Shown here: positions 35,344 to 44,567 of the stretch, piece after piece
How positions within the stretch are numbered: position 1 is the stretch's first letter
How the letters are laid out: each line of letters opens with the position of its first letter
Source of the DNA: Rhodobacteraceae bacterium Alg238-R152
GTDB taxonomy: Bacteria; Pseudomonadota; Alphaproteobacteria; Rhodobacterales; Rhodobacteraceae
NCBI GenBank assembly: GCA_900537125.1
Contig: UNRJ01000001.1
Location: 248,001-312,000, forward strand
Direction of reading: 5' to 3'
DNA: 64,000 bases
Translations under genes and position numbers: made by a program
The notes under the pieces: generated by a model
Seen by the model: only the letters and a program-made list of their open reading frames with translations
Databases searched by the model: none
Told to the model about the DNA's origin: nothing

Positions 35344-36504
35344 TTAGCCGCCAACCAACCGTTTGGTTTCGCCTGCAATGATGCCTTCCTCGTCAGTTGG
35401 AATGACAAAGGCAGACAGGCGGCTGTCTGCGGTGGTGATACGCGATTTGCCAGCGGTGTTGGCGGTGTCGTCGAGATCTGCGCCAAGCCAAGCACAGCCT
35501 TGTAAGATACGCGCGCGGATTGCGGCAGCGTTTTCGCCGATGCCTCCGGTGAAGACCAGCGAGCCGACGCCGCCCAAAGAGGCTGCCAGAGCGCCGATTT
35601 TCTTGCAGGCTTGATAGACAAACAGGTCTACGGCTTCGGCGGCGGCAGGACTGTCAGAAGCGAGTAGGTCGCGCATGTCGGAGCTGATGTCAGAGACGCC
35701 CATGAGACCGGATTTGGTGCCAAGGGTGTCTTCGATCTCGGCCACGGACATGCCGCGATCGCGCAGCATGTGGAAGATCACGCCGGGGTCAAGCTCACCA
35801 CAGCGGCGGCCCATGACCAGACCGTCCAGCGCGGTGTACCCCATGGTGGTGGCGACAGATTTCATGTTCTGCATCGCACACATGGAGGCGCCGTTGCCGA
35901 GGTGGGCCACAATCACTTTGCCATTGGGATTGTCGAGGTAGTGTGGCAGCTGGGTGGAGATGTAGTGGTAGCTCAGCCCGTGGAAGCCGTAGCGCAGCAC
36001 GCCATCATCAGAGAAAGCGCGCGGGATGGCAAAAAGCTGCGCGATGCGCGGCTGGGTGCGGTGGAAGGCGGTGTCAAAGCAGGCGACCTGGGGAATGTCG
36101 GGCCAGCGGCGGGCGACAGCTTCGATGCCTGCGAGGTTGTGCGGCTGGTGGCCGGGTGCCAGCGGCGCAAGGGTGCGCAGTTTGGCAATCACATCGCCGG
36201 TGACACGGGCGGGCGCGGCGAAGTCCTGGCCGCCATGCACCACACGGTGGCCTGCACCGATGATTTTGAGGTTGTCAGACAGGCCTGCAATGTGGGTCAG
36301 CAGCCAGTCGAGAATTTCGGCGTGGGTGGCGTTGTCCGCCACCGGCACGTCGATATGTTTTGCGCCGCCGTGATACTGTGGATCCAAACCAATGCGATCA
36401 ACTTGCCCATGTAATATCTGTTTTAGATCAGCATTATAGACGGCATACTTAATGGAGGACGATCCTGCATTTAGGACCAGAAAGGCGTCTTGTTGGTCTG
36501 CCAT
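35344..36504 (-). CDS. ackA: Acetate kinase
   Basis: A 386-residue ASKHA-fold kinase interconverting acetyl phosphate and acetate with ADP/ATP. Signatures are LVLNAGSSSIKY at the N-terminus, GHRVVHGG, HLGNGASM, and FTGGIGENA near the C-terminus. ATG 36504 overlaps the upstream transacylase stop; a GTG one codon earlier is also possible. With the preceding gene it forms a pta-ackA operon for acetyl-CoA/acetate conversion and substrate-level ATP formation. Confidence 0.95.
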   Translation of the reverse strand: MADQQDAFLVLNAGSSSIKYAVYNADLKQILHGQVDRIGLDPQYHGGAKHIDVPVADNATHAEILDWLLTHIAGLSDNLKIIGAGHRVVHGGQDFAAPARVTGDVIAKLRTLAPLAPGHQPHNLAGIEAVARRWPDIPQVACFDTAFHRTQPRIAQLFAIPRAFSDDGVLRYGFHGLSYHYISTQLPHYLDNPNGKVIVAHLGNGASMCAMQNMKSVATTMGYTALDGLVMGRRCGELDPGVIFHMLRDRGMSVAEIEDTLGTKSGLMGVSDISSDMRDLLASDSPAAAEAVDLFVYQACKKIGALAASLGGVGSLVFTGGIGENAAAIRARILQGCAWLGADLDDTANTAGKSRITTADSRLSAFVIPTDEEGIIAGETKRLVGG

Positions 36505-37511
36505 CACATCAAATCCTGACCCAAATTGTGATGCACCATGAGCTGCGCCAGAGCGGCGGAGACCAGACGGGAGAGTGTGCCGTCTGCACGGGAGGTCAGC
36601 ATGATTGGCACGCGGGCGCCCAGCACTAGGCCGGCGCTATCGGCACCGGCGAGATACATCAGCTGTTTGGCGATCATGTTGCCAGCCTCGAGGTCAGGGG
36701 CGACAAGGATGTCAGCTTCGCCGGGGACGGGGGATTTGATGCCTTTGGCGTCTGCGGCTTTGCGTGAGATGGCGTTGTCAAAGGCTAAGGGGCCGTCAAG
36801 CACACCGCCGGTGATCTGGCCGCGGTCGGCCATCTTGCAGAGTGCTGCGGCTTCGACGGTTGACGGAATTTTCGGGTAGATGGTTTCCAGCGCGGAGAGG
36901 ATGGCGACTTTCGGTTCTTCCACGCCAATCGCGTGCGCCAGCTCGATGCTGTTTTGCACGATGTCGGCTTTGACCATCAAATCAGGGAAGATATTGATCG
37001 CCGCGTCGGTGATCAGCAAGGGCTTGGGGTAGGTGGGCACGTCGAGTACAAAGACGTGGCTCATCCGGCGCTCGGTGCGCAGGCCGGTGACCTTATCAAC
37101 CACGGCGCTCATAACCTCGTCAGTGTGAAGCGCGCCTTTCATCAGGGCCTGCGCTTTGCCTTCGCGCACGAGACGCACGGCTGCCTGGGCGCTGGCGTGG
37201 CTGTGTTTGGCGTCGATGATGTCCAGACCGTCAATGTTGAGGCCTTCCTCCGCGGCAAGCGCTTTGATGCGGTCTTCCGGACCCACAAGAATTGGGGTGA
37301 TCAGGGTTTTGTCACGGGCTTCTAGCGCACCTATCAGAGAGGCGGCGTCACAGGGGTGCACAACGGCGGTTGCAATCGGGTCCAGCGGCGCGGTGGCGGC
37401 CAGCATGGCGTCAAAACTGTTCACGTGGGGGGCGGACTGTTCCAAGGGAGGCTCCAGTGCTCGATAAGAGTAATGTGTTTGCGCGTTATCCCTCCAATAT
37501 GGAGCGCTCAC
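36504..37511 (-). CDS. pta: Phosphate acetyl/butyryl transferase
   Basis: A 335-residue protein with the phosphotransacylase fold. The MKGALHTDEVM segment, LITDAAINIFPDL, and ILVAPDLEAGNMIAKQL are typical of the short PTA/PTB form lacking the DRTGG domain. It would form acetyl phosphate from acetyl-CoA for the kinase encoded next, with which it overlaps. The first codon is a GTG at 37511 with no good ribosome binding site, so the start could be internal: the core family region begins near DPIATAVVHPCD, about residue 44. No xsc or sulfonate genes are adjacent. Confidence 0.88.
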   Translation of the reverse strand: MSAPYWRDNAQTHYSYRALEPPLEQSAPHVNSFDAMLAATAPLDPIATAVVHPCDAASLIGALEARDKTLITPILVGPEDRIKALAAEEGLNIDGLDIIDAKHSHASAQAAVRLVREGKAQALMKGALHTDEVMSAVVDKVTGLRTERRMSHVFVLDVPTYPKPLLITDAAINIFPDLMVKADIVQNSIELAHAIGVEEPKVAILSALETIYPKIPSTVEAAALCKMADRGQITGGVLDGPLAFDNAISRKAADAKGIKSPVPGEADILVAPDLEAGNMIAKQLMYLAGADSAGLVLGARVPIMLTSRADGTLSRLVSAALAQLMVHHNLGQDLM

Positions 37512-37609
37512 TTTGATTCACAACAAAAATAGTGGGGAAAAGCCATGCGCAAAGCGCAACCCTGCGTCACCAAGAGAGGGGTGGTCTAAATGTTTGAAAT
37601 TGTGAGGGC

Positions 37610-38110
37610 TTAGGCGTTGGCGTCAAAGCAGCCGAAGTTGGATTGGGCAAAGATCAAAGGCTTGCCGTCGCCAATCCAGAGACGTTCGATTTGGCCAACC
37701 ACAATTTCATGGTCGCCGCCATCGTGCACCGCATAGGTACGACATTCAAAGCGCGCGAGGCAGTCCGGCAGCAGTGGCACGTGGTTGCTGTTGGTGCTGT
37801 GTTCCAATGTTGCGAACGGATCGCCATTACGGGCGAAATCCATCGCCAGATCTTTCTGATCGTCGCGCAGCATATGGATGGCAAAGTGGCTGGCACCGGC
37901 AAAAAACGGGTGGCGTTCCGAATTGCGTGCGGGACACCAGAGCACCAGCGGCGGGTCCAGCGACACCGAAGAGAATGAGTTGGCGGTCATGCCAAGCGGG
38001 CCCTGCGCGGTGGGCACGGTGACAACGGTCACACCAGTGGCAAAGCAGCCAAGCGCGTCACGAAAGCGGCGCTGGTTCTCAGCCGTTGGGGCAAAAGTTT
38101 CATCCGTCAT
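37610..38110 (-). CDS. Flavin reductase family protein
   Basis: A 167-residue FMN-binding split-barrel protein. Key segments are FATGVTVVTVP, GMTANSFSSVSLDPPLVLWC and the late HEIVVGQIERL. Such proteins reduce FMN/FAD with NAD(P)H for a two-component monooxygenase, or act as diflavin-like reductases. No monooxygenase gene is adjacent. The ATG at 38110 (MTDETFAPTAENQ) is chosen; upstream in-frame starts add up to 10 residues and none has a strong ribosome binding site. Confidence 0.87.
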   Translation of the reverse strand: MTDETFAPTAENQRRFRDALGCFATGVTVVTVPTAQGPLGMTANSFSSVSLDPPLVLWCPARNSERHPFFAGASHFAIHMLRDDQKDLAMDFARNGDPFATLEHSTNSNHVPLLPDCLARFECRTYAVHDGGDHEIVVGQIERLWIGDGKPLIFAQSNFGCFDANA

Positions 38111-38414
38111 TTGCAGGCTATCTCTCATGTCGCGCACCATAGCGCAGCAATGGGCCGAAATTGGGGCAGGCGCAAGTGTCAGTTTGATCTGCCTTCACGT
38201 TCACAAAATCCCTGTGCCCAACGGGCTGCGCGCTCTCCATATATATACATCGTTTTTTACGCAAATTGTCTGCGCCTGTTTTCTGGGGCTGCCTTGTTTT
38301 GGCCGCATGTCGAACACCGCGCGCCCCAGAAACGGGCGGCAAATGGCGCCGATTTGGTCCGATTGCTGCCCCAGATGCTTGTTCAAGTGATTTCAAGGAT
38401 TTGAGGGAGACACC

Positions 38415-39116
38415 ATGCGTGCCATGAGACTAATAGCCATACTTGCAGCTTTGCTTCCGGGCATTGTGCATGGTGAAACCTCCATTGGGGGAAAACTGCC
38501 GGGAGAGGCCGCTGTGGGACGCTTGATGATGTCGGGCAAAGCGATGTGTACGGGGGCGTTGATCTCACCGGTTCTTGTGCTGACCGCCGCGCATTGCCTG
38601 TACAACCCACGCACCGGCAAGAAGCTGAAACCCGGTCAGATGGAGTTTCAGGCTGGATTGAAGGGCGGTAAAGCCAAAGCGATACGCCAGGTCTCTGTGG
38701 CCACGGCGCATCCGGACTACATTCATCGCCACAAAGGCAAAGCCCAAGTGGGCAGTGACATTGCGTTGCTCAAATTGAACAAGCCAATTTCAAAGAATTC
38801 CGTGCTGCCGATGCGATATGGGGCCAATTTGGCCAGCGGCGATATGCTCGGCGTGTTGAGCTACACCATCAACAGCCGTACCGATCCCATTTTGGAATAC
38901 CCCTGCCGCGTATTGGCCCGTCAGGATGAAACATTGGTGATGAGCTGTGAAGTGAACTTTGGCGCCTCTGGTGCCCCGGTTCTGGCGCTGACCAATGGCA
39001 GCAATCCTGCGGTGGTGTCCGTGGTGTCCGCCAAGGCTGCGATGGGTGGAAAGAATGTATCTGTAGGCACGATGTTGAGTGCTGACACGCTCAAACAAAT
39101 GATTGCCGGCGGGTAG
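38415..39116 (+). CDS. Trypsin-like serine protease, secreted
   Basis: A 233-residue S1-family protease with a signal peptide (MRAMRLIAILAALLPGIVHG). The catalytic triad is readable: His in LVLTAAHCLYN, Asp in GSDIALLKLNK, and Ser in NFGASGAPVLAL, where the usual GDSGGP is replaced by GASGAP. The Asp that precedes the catalytic Ser in trypsins is therefore absent, so specificity or zymogen activation may differ. GAGGGAGA precedes the ATG. Expected location is the periplasm or outside the cell. Confidence 0.87.
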   Translation: MRAMRLIAILAALLPGIVHGETSIGGKLPGEAAVGRLMMSGKAMCTGALISPVLVLTAAHCLYNPRTGKKLKPGQMEFQAGLKGGKAKAIRQVSVATAHPDYIHRHKGKAQVGSDIALLKLNKPISKNSVLPMRYGANLASGDMLGVLSYTINSRTDPILEYPCRVLARQDETLVMSCEVNFGASGAPVLALTNGSNPAVVSVVSAKAAMGGKNVSVGTMLSADTLKQMIAGG

Positions 39117-39148
39117 AGCCTCCTGCTCTGGCTCACCTGCCTTGACTT

Positions 39149-39176
39149 GGCGGCCCTTTGGGGCCGCCTTTTTTTT
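39149..39176 (+). terminator. Terminator after the serine protease gene
   Basis: An 8-bp stem GGCGGCCC/GGGCCGCC with loop TTTG is followed by eight T. It may also act on the convergent lysE-family transcript. Confidence 0.9.
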
Positions 39177-39185
39177 GTTGATGAC

Positions 39186-39791
39186 TTATTTGCCAAACAA
39201 CAGACGCAGACCGAGGGCGGAGAGCACCACAGCGGCGATGCGGTCGAGATAAAGTTTGGCGCGCAAATAAGCGTTGCGGGCGGTGGATGTGCTCATGCCA
39301 AAGGCCAGTAGGCTGTAGAAGATCAGCTCGATCATCAAGTGGTTGGCAAAGACAAAGCCTTTTTGCGCCAGTGTCATGCCGGGCGGGAAGATCACCACCA
39401 GAACCGCGGCGGCAAACAGCACGGACTTCGGGTTCATGACTTGAATGGCGACGCCTTGCCAGAAGGCGTGACGGGCAGGTTTGACCTCGGTGGGCGCCAG
39501 CGGCGCGCGTGCGCCTTTCCACATGCCGTAGGCGATATAGAGCAGGTAGAGCGCGCCAATGGATTTCACGGCAATGTAAGCCCATGGGAAGGCGGCAAAG
39601 ATGGCTTCGAGGCCCAAGAGAGCCGCCAAGGTCCAGAGCGCAGCAACCAGCGCGAGGCCAGCACCCACGGCAAGGCCCGCACGCCGACCGCCGGTGAGGG
39701 TGGTTTTTACGGAGATCAGGAAGGCCGGACCGGGGCTGGCAATGGCAGCGGCCAGGGCGAGGTTGAACGTAAGGATGTGAGTGAGGTCCAT
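39186..39791 (-). CDS. LysE/RhtB family exporter
   Basis: A 201-residue membrane protein with five to six hydrophobic segments. The N-terminal signature ASPGPAFLISVKTTLTGGRR and the mid-protein MNPKSVLFAAAVLVVIFPPG are diagnostic of LysE-family translocators, which export amino acids or related compounds. No regulator is adjacent. The substrate is not known. Confidence 0.9.
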   Translation of the reverse strand: MDLTHILTFNLALAAAIASPGPAFLISVKTTLTGGRRAGLAVGAGLALVAALWTLAALLGLEAIFAAFPWAYIAVKSIGALYLLYIAYGMWKGARAPLAPTEVKPARHAFWQGVAIQVMNPKSVLFAAAVLVVIFPPGMTLAQKGFVFANHLMIELIFYSLLAFGMSTSTARNAYLRAKLYLDRIAAVVLSALGLRLLFGK

Positions 39792-40214
39792 TGGGGCGGC
39801 TCCTGTTGTTGTGCGTTAGACGTACGGGAGCGGGGCGGCCAAGTCACGGTATAGTTGCGGGGAAAAGGCTTGCGGCACAGGCAGTACTGATAATTTGTGC
39901 GGCAAGACTGTGGCGGGGGGGCGAGACCTCTGAAGGGTGTCACTTATTCAATAGTAAGGGCCCCCATGAGAGCGTCGAAGGTCGTGGGGAACTCATAGAG
40001 ACTGACGCTGCAAGACGCGCGAACCGGCGCAGACGCATTTTGGATCCAATTGATCGAGGAAAGAGGGGACGATACGTCTTCATCAACCCGATTGACACTG
40101 TAACCGCATCCCAACCATCTGCCAGCCGGTGACAGTGGATGTCACAACGCCGGCATTTGAAGGCGAGTCAGGTCAACCAATGGTGTTTTATAGAGCGGTG
40201 TGTCTCTCTCGATT
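39792..40214. other. Intergenic region without a recognisable gene
   Basis: This 423-base gap separates the lysE-family gene from the following membrane-protein gene. Short open frames are present on both strands, but none has a family signature or a good ribosome binding site. The base composition is ordinary. It presumably holds the lysE-family promoter at its left end; no repeat or hairpin of note was seen. Confidence 0.6.
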
Positions 40215-40859
40215 TCAGTTTCGCAGCAGGTAGATACCCACCCATGCAAACCAGACAATGAAACCCAGGCCAAATATGGCACCCGAGACTGGAGCAATGG
40301 CTGGGAATAGCGTGCTTAGTCCGGCAAGACCAATCAGCACGCCGCAAAGATTCATGGGCTTCGAAAAAGATCCGGTGCGCAAGGCCCCCCAACTCAGGAT
40401 CATCACCCACAACCCACCGGCAAGCTCATTGCCGCCGCCCAGCCCTTCCTCGACCGCCGTCAGGCTTTGCAGAAATGCGCCAGCTTGCACTGGGTCCGAG
40501 GCGTAGAGCGTGGAAACCGTGCCCAAGGTGATGTTTGAAAGCATGCCACTGGCCAATACCAAGCCCGCCCAAATCAACGCAAAAGAGGTGGCCACTTGAC
40601 TGAAAGCGGGCGCTTTTTGCTTCAAGCTGTCGTGAATGGCGAGGGCGAGGATGACCAATACGATGGCATTCAGAATCCATATCACCAGATTCCAGATATA
40701 CATGATGAACTGGTTTTCAGAGAGAAACTTGGCCTGCGCAACCATGTCTGTTCCGTCATAGCCCGCTGGCTCTAGAACGCCCAGCAACAATCCAATTCCA
40801 AACAAATAGGTCCCGGCCGCGATCAGTCCGCAGAGCCCACCAATTTTTTGAAAAGTCAT
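40215..40859 (-). CDS. Six- to seven-segment membrane protein, DUF4386-like
   Basis: A 214-residue hydrophobic protein with about six membrane segments (first FQKIGGLCGLIAAGTYLFGIG). Its general layout resembles DUF4386-type proteins of unknown function, but the assignment is tentative. The ATG at 40859 has AAAAGGGACC about 8 bases upstream. It appears to be monocistronic, with no informative neighbour. Confidence 0.7.
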   Translation of the reverse strand: MTFQKIGGLCGLIAAGTYLFGIGLLLGVLEPAGYDGTDMVAQAKFLSENQFIMYIWNLVIWILNAIVLVILALAIHDSLKQKAPAFSQVATSFALIWAGLVLASGMLSNITLGTVSTLYASDPVQAGAFLQSLTAVEEGLGGGNELAGGLWVMILSWGALRTGSFSKPMNLCGVLIGLAGLSTLFPAIAPVSGAIFGLGFIVWFAWVGIYLLRN

Positions 40860-41061
40860 CACAATGGTCCCTTTTTGTGTTGCCACTGGTCTTAGTTGCG
40901 TGGCGCGCTTTGTAAATGGCCTCGGTGGCTGCGACTTCTGACTTCCCTTTTACTGCTTTGTTCTGCGGTCGCAATGTGCGGCAAGCGGCCAACGCGCGCT
41001 GCGCAGTGAAAGCCACTTTTGTACAACAGATCGGGCCTTTACCTAGGGAATGCTGTCTAAC

Positions 41062-42243
41062 CTACGGCTCCCGAAATGCCTCTTTGCTTTTGTAGAGCGG
41101 CTTCATCAGGTAGCGCAGCACGGTTTTGGAGCCGGTGTGCAGCTCGACCGTGGCGCGCATGCCGGGGCGGATTTCGATGGCTTTTTGGCGCTCGGTCAAA
41201 GCATCCGCGTTCACGTTTACGGTTACCTTGTAGTAAGGCGGCGCGGAGGGATCGCGCTCGTCTTCAAAGGTGTCGGCGGAGATGAAATCCACCTTGCCTT
41301 TGAGCGAGCCATAGATGGTGTAGTCATAGGCGGAGAGCTTGATGGAGGCGTCCTGGCCAGGCTCGACGTTGGCGATATTTTCCGGGCGCACTTGCGCTTC
41401 GACAAACAGTTCTTCACCCAAAGGGATGATTTCAAAGATTTCTTCGCCCGGACGTACAACGCCGCCGATGGTGGTCACGGCGAGGTTGTTGACGATGCCC
41501 CTCATAGGGGCAGTGATCACGGTGCGCGACAGCTGGTCTTGGGCGAGGCGCATTTCTTGGCGCAAAGAGGTGATCTCTTTGAGGGTTTCGGAATACTCTT
41601 CCGCCAGCGCCAGTTCAGCCTGTGTGAGGATGTCCATGTAGCGGATTTCGGCCTCAGAGGCTTTTTCGCGGGCTTTGTTGACCTCCAACAAGGCAACGAA
41701 CTCTTTCTTGTAGAGGCGCTCCATGTTGGAAAGCTCTTCTTGGGCCTGTTCCAGCTGGGTGAACGCGCCTTCGCGGCGGCTGTCTATGTCGGTTTGGCGG
41801 GCTTCGATCAGAGCTTTTTCGGAGGCCAGAATGCGCGGGGCGCGTTTGGCGAGGTCTTCGGGCACGTCAAATGCGAACTGGCCGTCGATCTCTGCCTCAA
41901 GGCGCAGGCGGCGCAGCTCCAGCGCGTCGATTTGGTCTTGCAGATCGTCAAAGGCAGATCGGAAACGGGTGTCGCTGAGGGTGGCGAGGATTTGGCCGGA
42001 TTCAACCAGGTCGCCCTGTTTCACGGCGAGATCAGCGAGGATGCCGCCCTCGAGGTTTTGCACCGATTGGGAGCGCGAGGAGGAGACAACCTGGCCGTCC
42101 GCGCGCACAATTTCATCGACCCAAGCAAAGGCGGCCCAGATGACAAACAGCCCAACTGCGGCGGCAATCAGGCGGATGGTCAGGCGGGAGGCTTTGAGTT
42201 GCTCATCGAGGCCGGTTTCGTTGTCAAACTCGGATGTTGTCAT
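41062..42243 (-). CDS. Type I secretion periplasmic adaptor (HlyD family)
   Basis: A 393-residue membrane fusion protein. A short cytoplasmic N-terminus is followed by one membrane segment (LTIRLIAAAVGLFVIWAAFAW), a lipoyl/biotinyl half-motif (VQNLEGGILADLAVKQGDLV), a long coiled-coil hairpin of about 150 residues rich in Glu, Arg and Leu, and a second lipoyl half with beta-barrel (APMRGIVNNLAV). It bridges the ABC exporter and the outer membrane protein. Its start overlaps the ABC gene stop by 4 bases. It is the last gene of the adhesin secretion operon. Confidence 0.94.
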   Translation of the reverse strand: MTTSEFDNETGLDEQLKASRLTIRLIAAAVGLFVIWAAFAWVDEIVRADGQVVSSSRSQSVQNLEGGILADLAVKQGDLVESGQILATLSDTRFRSAFDDLQDQIDALELRRLRLEAEIDGQFAFDVPEDLAKRAPRILASEKALIEARQTDIDSRREGAFTQLEQAQEELSNMERLYKKEFVALLEVNKAREKASEAEIRYMDILTQAELALAEEYSETLKEITSLRQEMRLAQDQLSRTVITAPMRGIVNNLAVTTIGGVVRPGEEIFEIIPLGEELFVEAQVRPENIANVEPGQDASIKLSAYDYTIYGSLKGKVDFISADTFEDERDPSAPPYYKVTVNVNADALTERQKAIEIRPGMRATVELHTGSKTVLRYLMKPLYKSKEAFREP

Positions 42244-44567
42244 CCTGCGGCGCCTTCGGCGAGGTGGGCGAGGACTTGTTCACGTGGGCCATCGACCACG
42301 AGGCGGCCGTTTTGCAGGATCAATGTGCGGGTGGAGAGCGCAAGGATTGGCGTGCGGTGTGTGGCGATGAGCGCGGTGCGGCCTTCGAGCCAGGTTGAGA
42401 GGCGGCTGACCAAGGTGCGTTCCAGGGTTTGATCGAGCGCGGCGGTGGGTTCATCAAGCAGCACGATGCTGGGGTTTTGCAGCCAGAGACGGGCCCAGCC
42501 GATGGATTGGCGTTGGCCAATGGAAAGCCCTTCGCCGCCGTCGCGAATTTGTAGATCTAGCCCTTGCGGGTGGTTGCGCAGGAAGGGGCCGAGGCCCGCA
42601 AAATCAAGCGCCTGCATCAGGCGATCGTCGTCGCGTTCGAGCTGTGTCAGATTAAGGTTGTCGCGCAGGGAGCCCGCGAAGAGGCGGACGTCTTGGCTGA
42701 GATAGCCAATGTTGCGGCGGATGTCGCGTTGGTCGATTTGACCCATGTCGGTGCCGTCCAGCAGCACGCGGCCTTTGGTCGGGCCGTAGAGACCCGCCAT
42801 GAGCTTCAGCAAAGTGGATTTGCCAGAACCGTTGGCGCCGAGGATGGTGACACGTTGGCCGGGTTTGATGACCACGCCGGGCACATCAAGGGAAGCGCCG
42901 CTGTCTTCGTCATAGGCAAAGGACAGTTCGCGCAGTTCAAACTGACCTTCGAGTTTCTCGCGGCGCAGGTATTTGCGTTCGCCGTCTTTCTCTTGCTCAG
43001 AAAGGGCAATGGCATCAAGACTTTCCAGTGCGCCTTTGACGTTGGACCAGCGCGCGAGAGTACCGGCAAATTGGGTCAGCGGGGCCAGCGTGCGTGAGGT
43101 GAGGATGCCGCAAGCAATAATGGTTCCGACGGTGAACTCGCCAGCAAACACCAGATAGGTGCCGATCACCACGGTGGCGATATAGGTCATCTGCTGCACG
43201 CCTTGAGACCAGTAGGTCAGGGCGGAGCTGAGGCGGCGTTGTTCCGCGGAGGAATGGCTGGAGACGGCGTTGAGTTCATCCCAGAGGCGCAGCACGCGGT
43301 CTTCGCCGCGTTGGGTTTTTACGGTGTCGAGTTCGGTGATGACCTCTTGCAGCAGGCGGCCCACTTTGGCGGAGGCGCCCTGGGTTTCACGCGAGAGGTT
43401 GATCATGCGTTTTTGCAAGACGTAAGCGGGCAGGACCATAAGCACGCCGCCAAACATCAGCACCCAAACAAGGTTGCCAGCGATTGAGGCCACCAGCGCG
43501 AGGAAGATGAAAATAAACGGCATGTCCGCCAGCACCGAGATGGTGGTGGAGGTGAAGAAGTCACGTACGGAGCCGAAGTCGCGCATGGCAGCAAACAAGC
43601 CGGATGGGGGCAGGGGGCGGCGGTCCGAGCGCATGCCCAGCAGGCGCTTCATCAGGCGGTGCTGAATGGAGAGTTCCATACGGCGGCCAGCGGCGTCGCT
43701 CATCTTGGCGCGGGCGAGTTTGAGCAGGCCTTCGAGACCGATGGCAAAGATTGCGCCAACCGCCAGCACCCAGAGCGTGGCCTGTGACTGGTGCGGGATC
43801 ACGCGGTCATAGACTTGCAGTGAGAAGAGCGCGACGGCCACGGCCAGAAGGTTGGCGACCAGCGAGCCCAACATGATCTCGCCCATGTGGCGGCGGTATT
43901 TTGTAAATTCACCCCAGAACCAGTGGCCGGACATGCCGTCAGCAATTTGCGGCACGTGGCGTTCGGCCAATTGGCGCAGGGAGACTTTGGCGCGCAGAGC
44001 GGTGCCGGAGAAGAAGGGCTCAAACTCAGTGACAGGCACTTCGGCGCGGTTGTCGGCGCAGCTGTCGTCATAGACGAAGAGCGTGTCTTCGTCTTGAGAC
44101 AGCACCAGAATGGCTTGGCCGTTGTTCATCAAGGCAACAGCTGGCCAAGCGGCCGCTGTGACTTTCATTTTGTGATGAATTTTGGGCTCAACACCTGAAT
44201 GTGCGAGCGCACCAGACAGGGCTTTGATCGAGACATCGCCCGGTGCGTTGGTCCACATGTGCTCAGCCACATCGGTGACCGGCACGTCCACGCCGTTCAG
44301 CGAGGCCAATGTGGAGATCAGCGTCGCGCGGTGTTGTATGCGGGTGGCAGTGGCCTCAACCAGATCGTGGATCGCATCGGCTGGAGCTGGGGCTGCAGCG
44401 GGTTTCGGGTCCGCCGGAACCGCTAGGGTTTGTGGTGTGATTTGCGCCACGGGAGTCGGTGTGGGGGAGTGCGCAGGCGCAGGAGCGTTGTTGGCGGCTT
44501 TGGTGGATTTTACGGCCGCAATGGAGAGCACAACTGGTGCTTTGCCTTTGGAAGTCCCGTCGCTCAA
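42240..44567 (-). CDS. Type I secretion ABC permease/ATPase with inactive C39-like domain
   Basis: A 775-residue exporter. After a Pro/Ala-rich N-terminal tail of about 60 residues, a C39-peptidase-like domain (about 70-195) lacks the catalytic Cys, as in LapB/RtxB-type exporters, where it binds the substrate. A six-segment membrane domain covers about 210-490. The ATPase has Walker A LGANGSGKSTLLKL, signature LSIGQRQSIGWARL and Walker B IVLLDEPTAALD. The four-gene overlap structure shows it exports the adhesin encoded at the head of the operon. Its start overlaps the outer membrane protein stop (ATGA). Confidence 0.94.
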   Translation of the reverse strand: MSDGTSKGKAPVVLSIAAVKSTKAANNAPAPAHSPTPTPVAQITPQTLAVPADPKPAAAPAPADAIHDLVEATATRIQHRATLISTLASLNGVDVPVTDVAEHMWTNAPGDVSIKALSGALAHSGVEPKIHHKMKVTAAAWPAVALMNNGQAILVLSQDEDTLFVYDDSCADNRAEVPVTEFEPFFSGTALRAKVSLRQLAERHVPQIADGMSGHWFWGEFTKYRRHMGEIMLGSLVANLLAVAVALFSLQVYDRVIPHQSQATLWVLAVGAIFAIGLEGLLKLARAKMSDAAGRRMELSIQHRLMKRLLGMRSDRRPLPPSGLFAAMRDFGSVRDFFTSTTISVLADMPFIFIFLALVASIAGNLVWVLMFGGVLMVLPAYVLQKRMINLSRETQGASAKVGRLLQEVITELDTVKTQRGEDRVLRLWDELNAVSSHSSAEQRRLSSALTYWSQGVQQMTYIATVVIGTYLVFAGEFTVGTIIACGILTSRTLAPLTQFAGTLARWSNVKGALESLDAIALSEQEKDGERKYLRREKLEGQFELRELSFAYDEDSGASLDVPGVVIKPGQRVTILGANGSGKSTLLKLMAGLYGPTKGRVLLDGTDMGQIDQRDIRRNIGYLSQDVRLFAGSLRDNLNLTQLERDDDRLMQALDFAGLGPFLRNHPQGLDLQIRDGGEGLSIGQRQSIGWARLWLQNPSIVLLDEPTAALDQTLERTLVSRLSTWLEGRTALIATHRTPILALSTRTLILQNGRLVVDGPREQVLAHLAEGAAG

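Noticed and set aside
35312..35346. Possible fifth copy of the GGATATTT repeat at the end of ackA
   Set aside because: It has a GC hairpin and AGGATGTTTA, but the AAGAAGAA tail is missing; more likely an ordinary terminator-like hairpin.
39791..40132. 113-codon + strand open frame in the gap after lysE
   Set aside because: Basic, low-complexity product, no ribosome binding site, no family.
41050..42432. 460-codon + strand open frame opposite the HlyD adaptor
   Set aside because: Antisense shadow of a well-supported gene in a four-gene operon.
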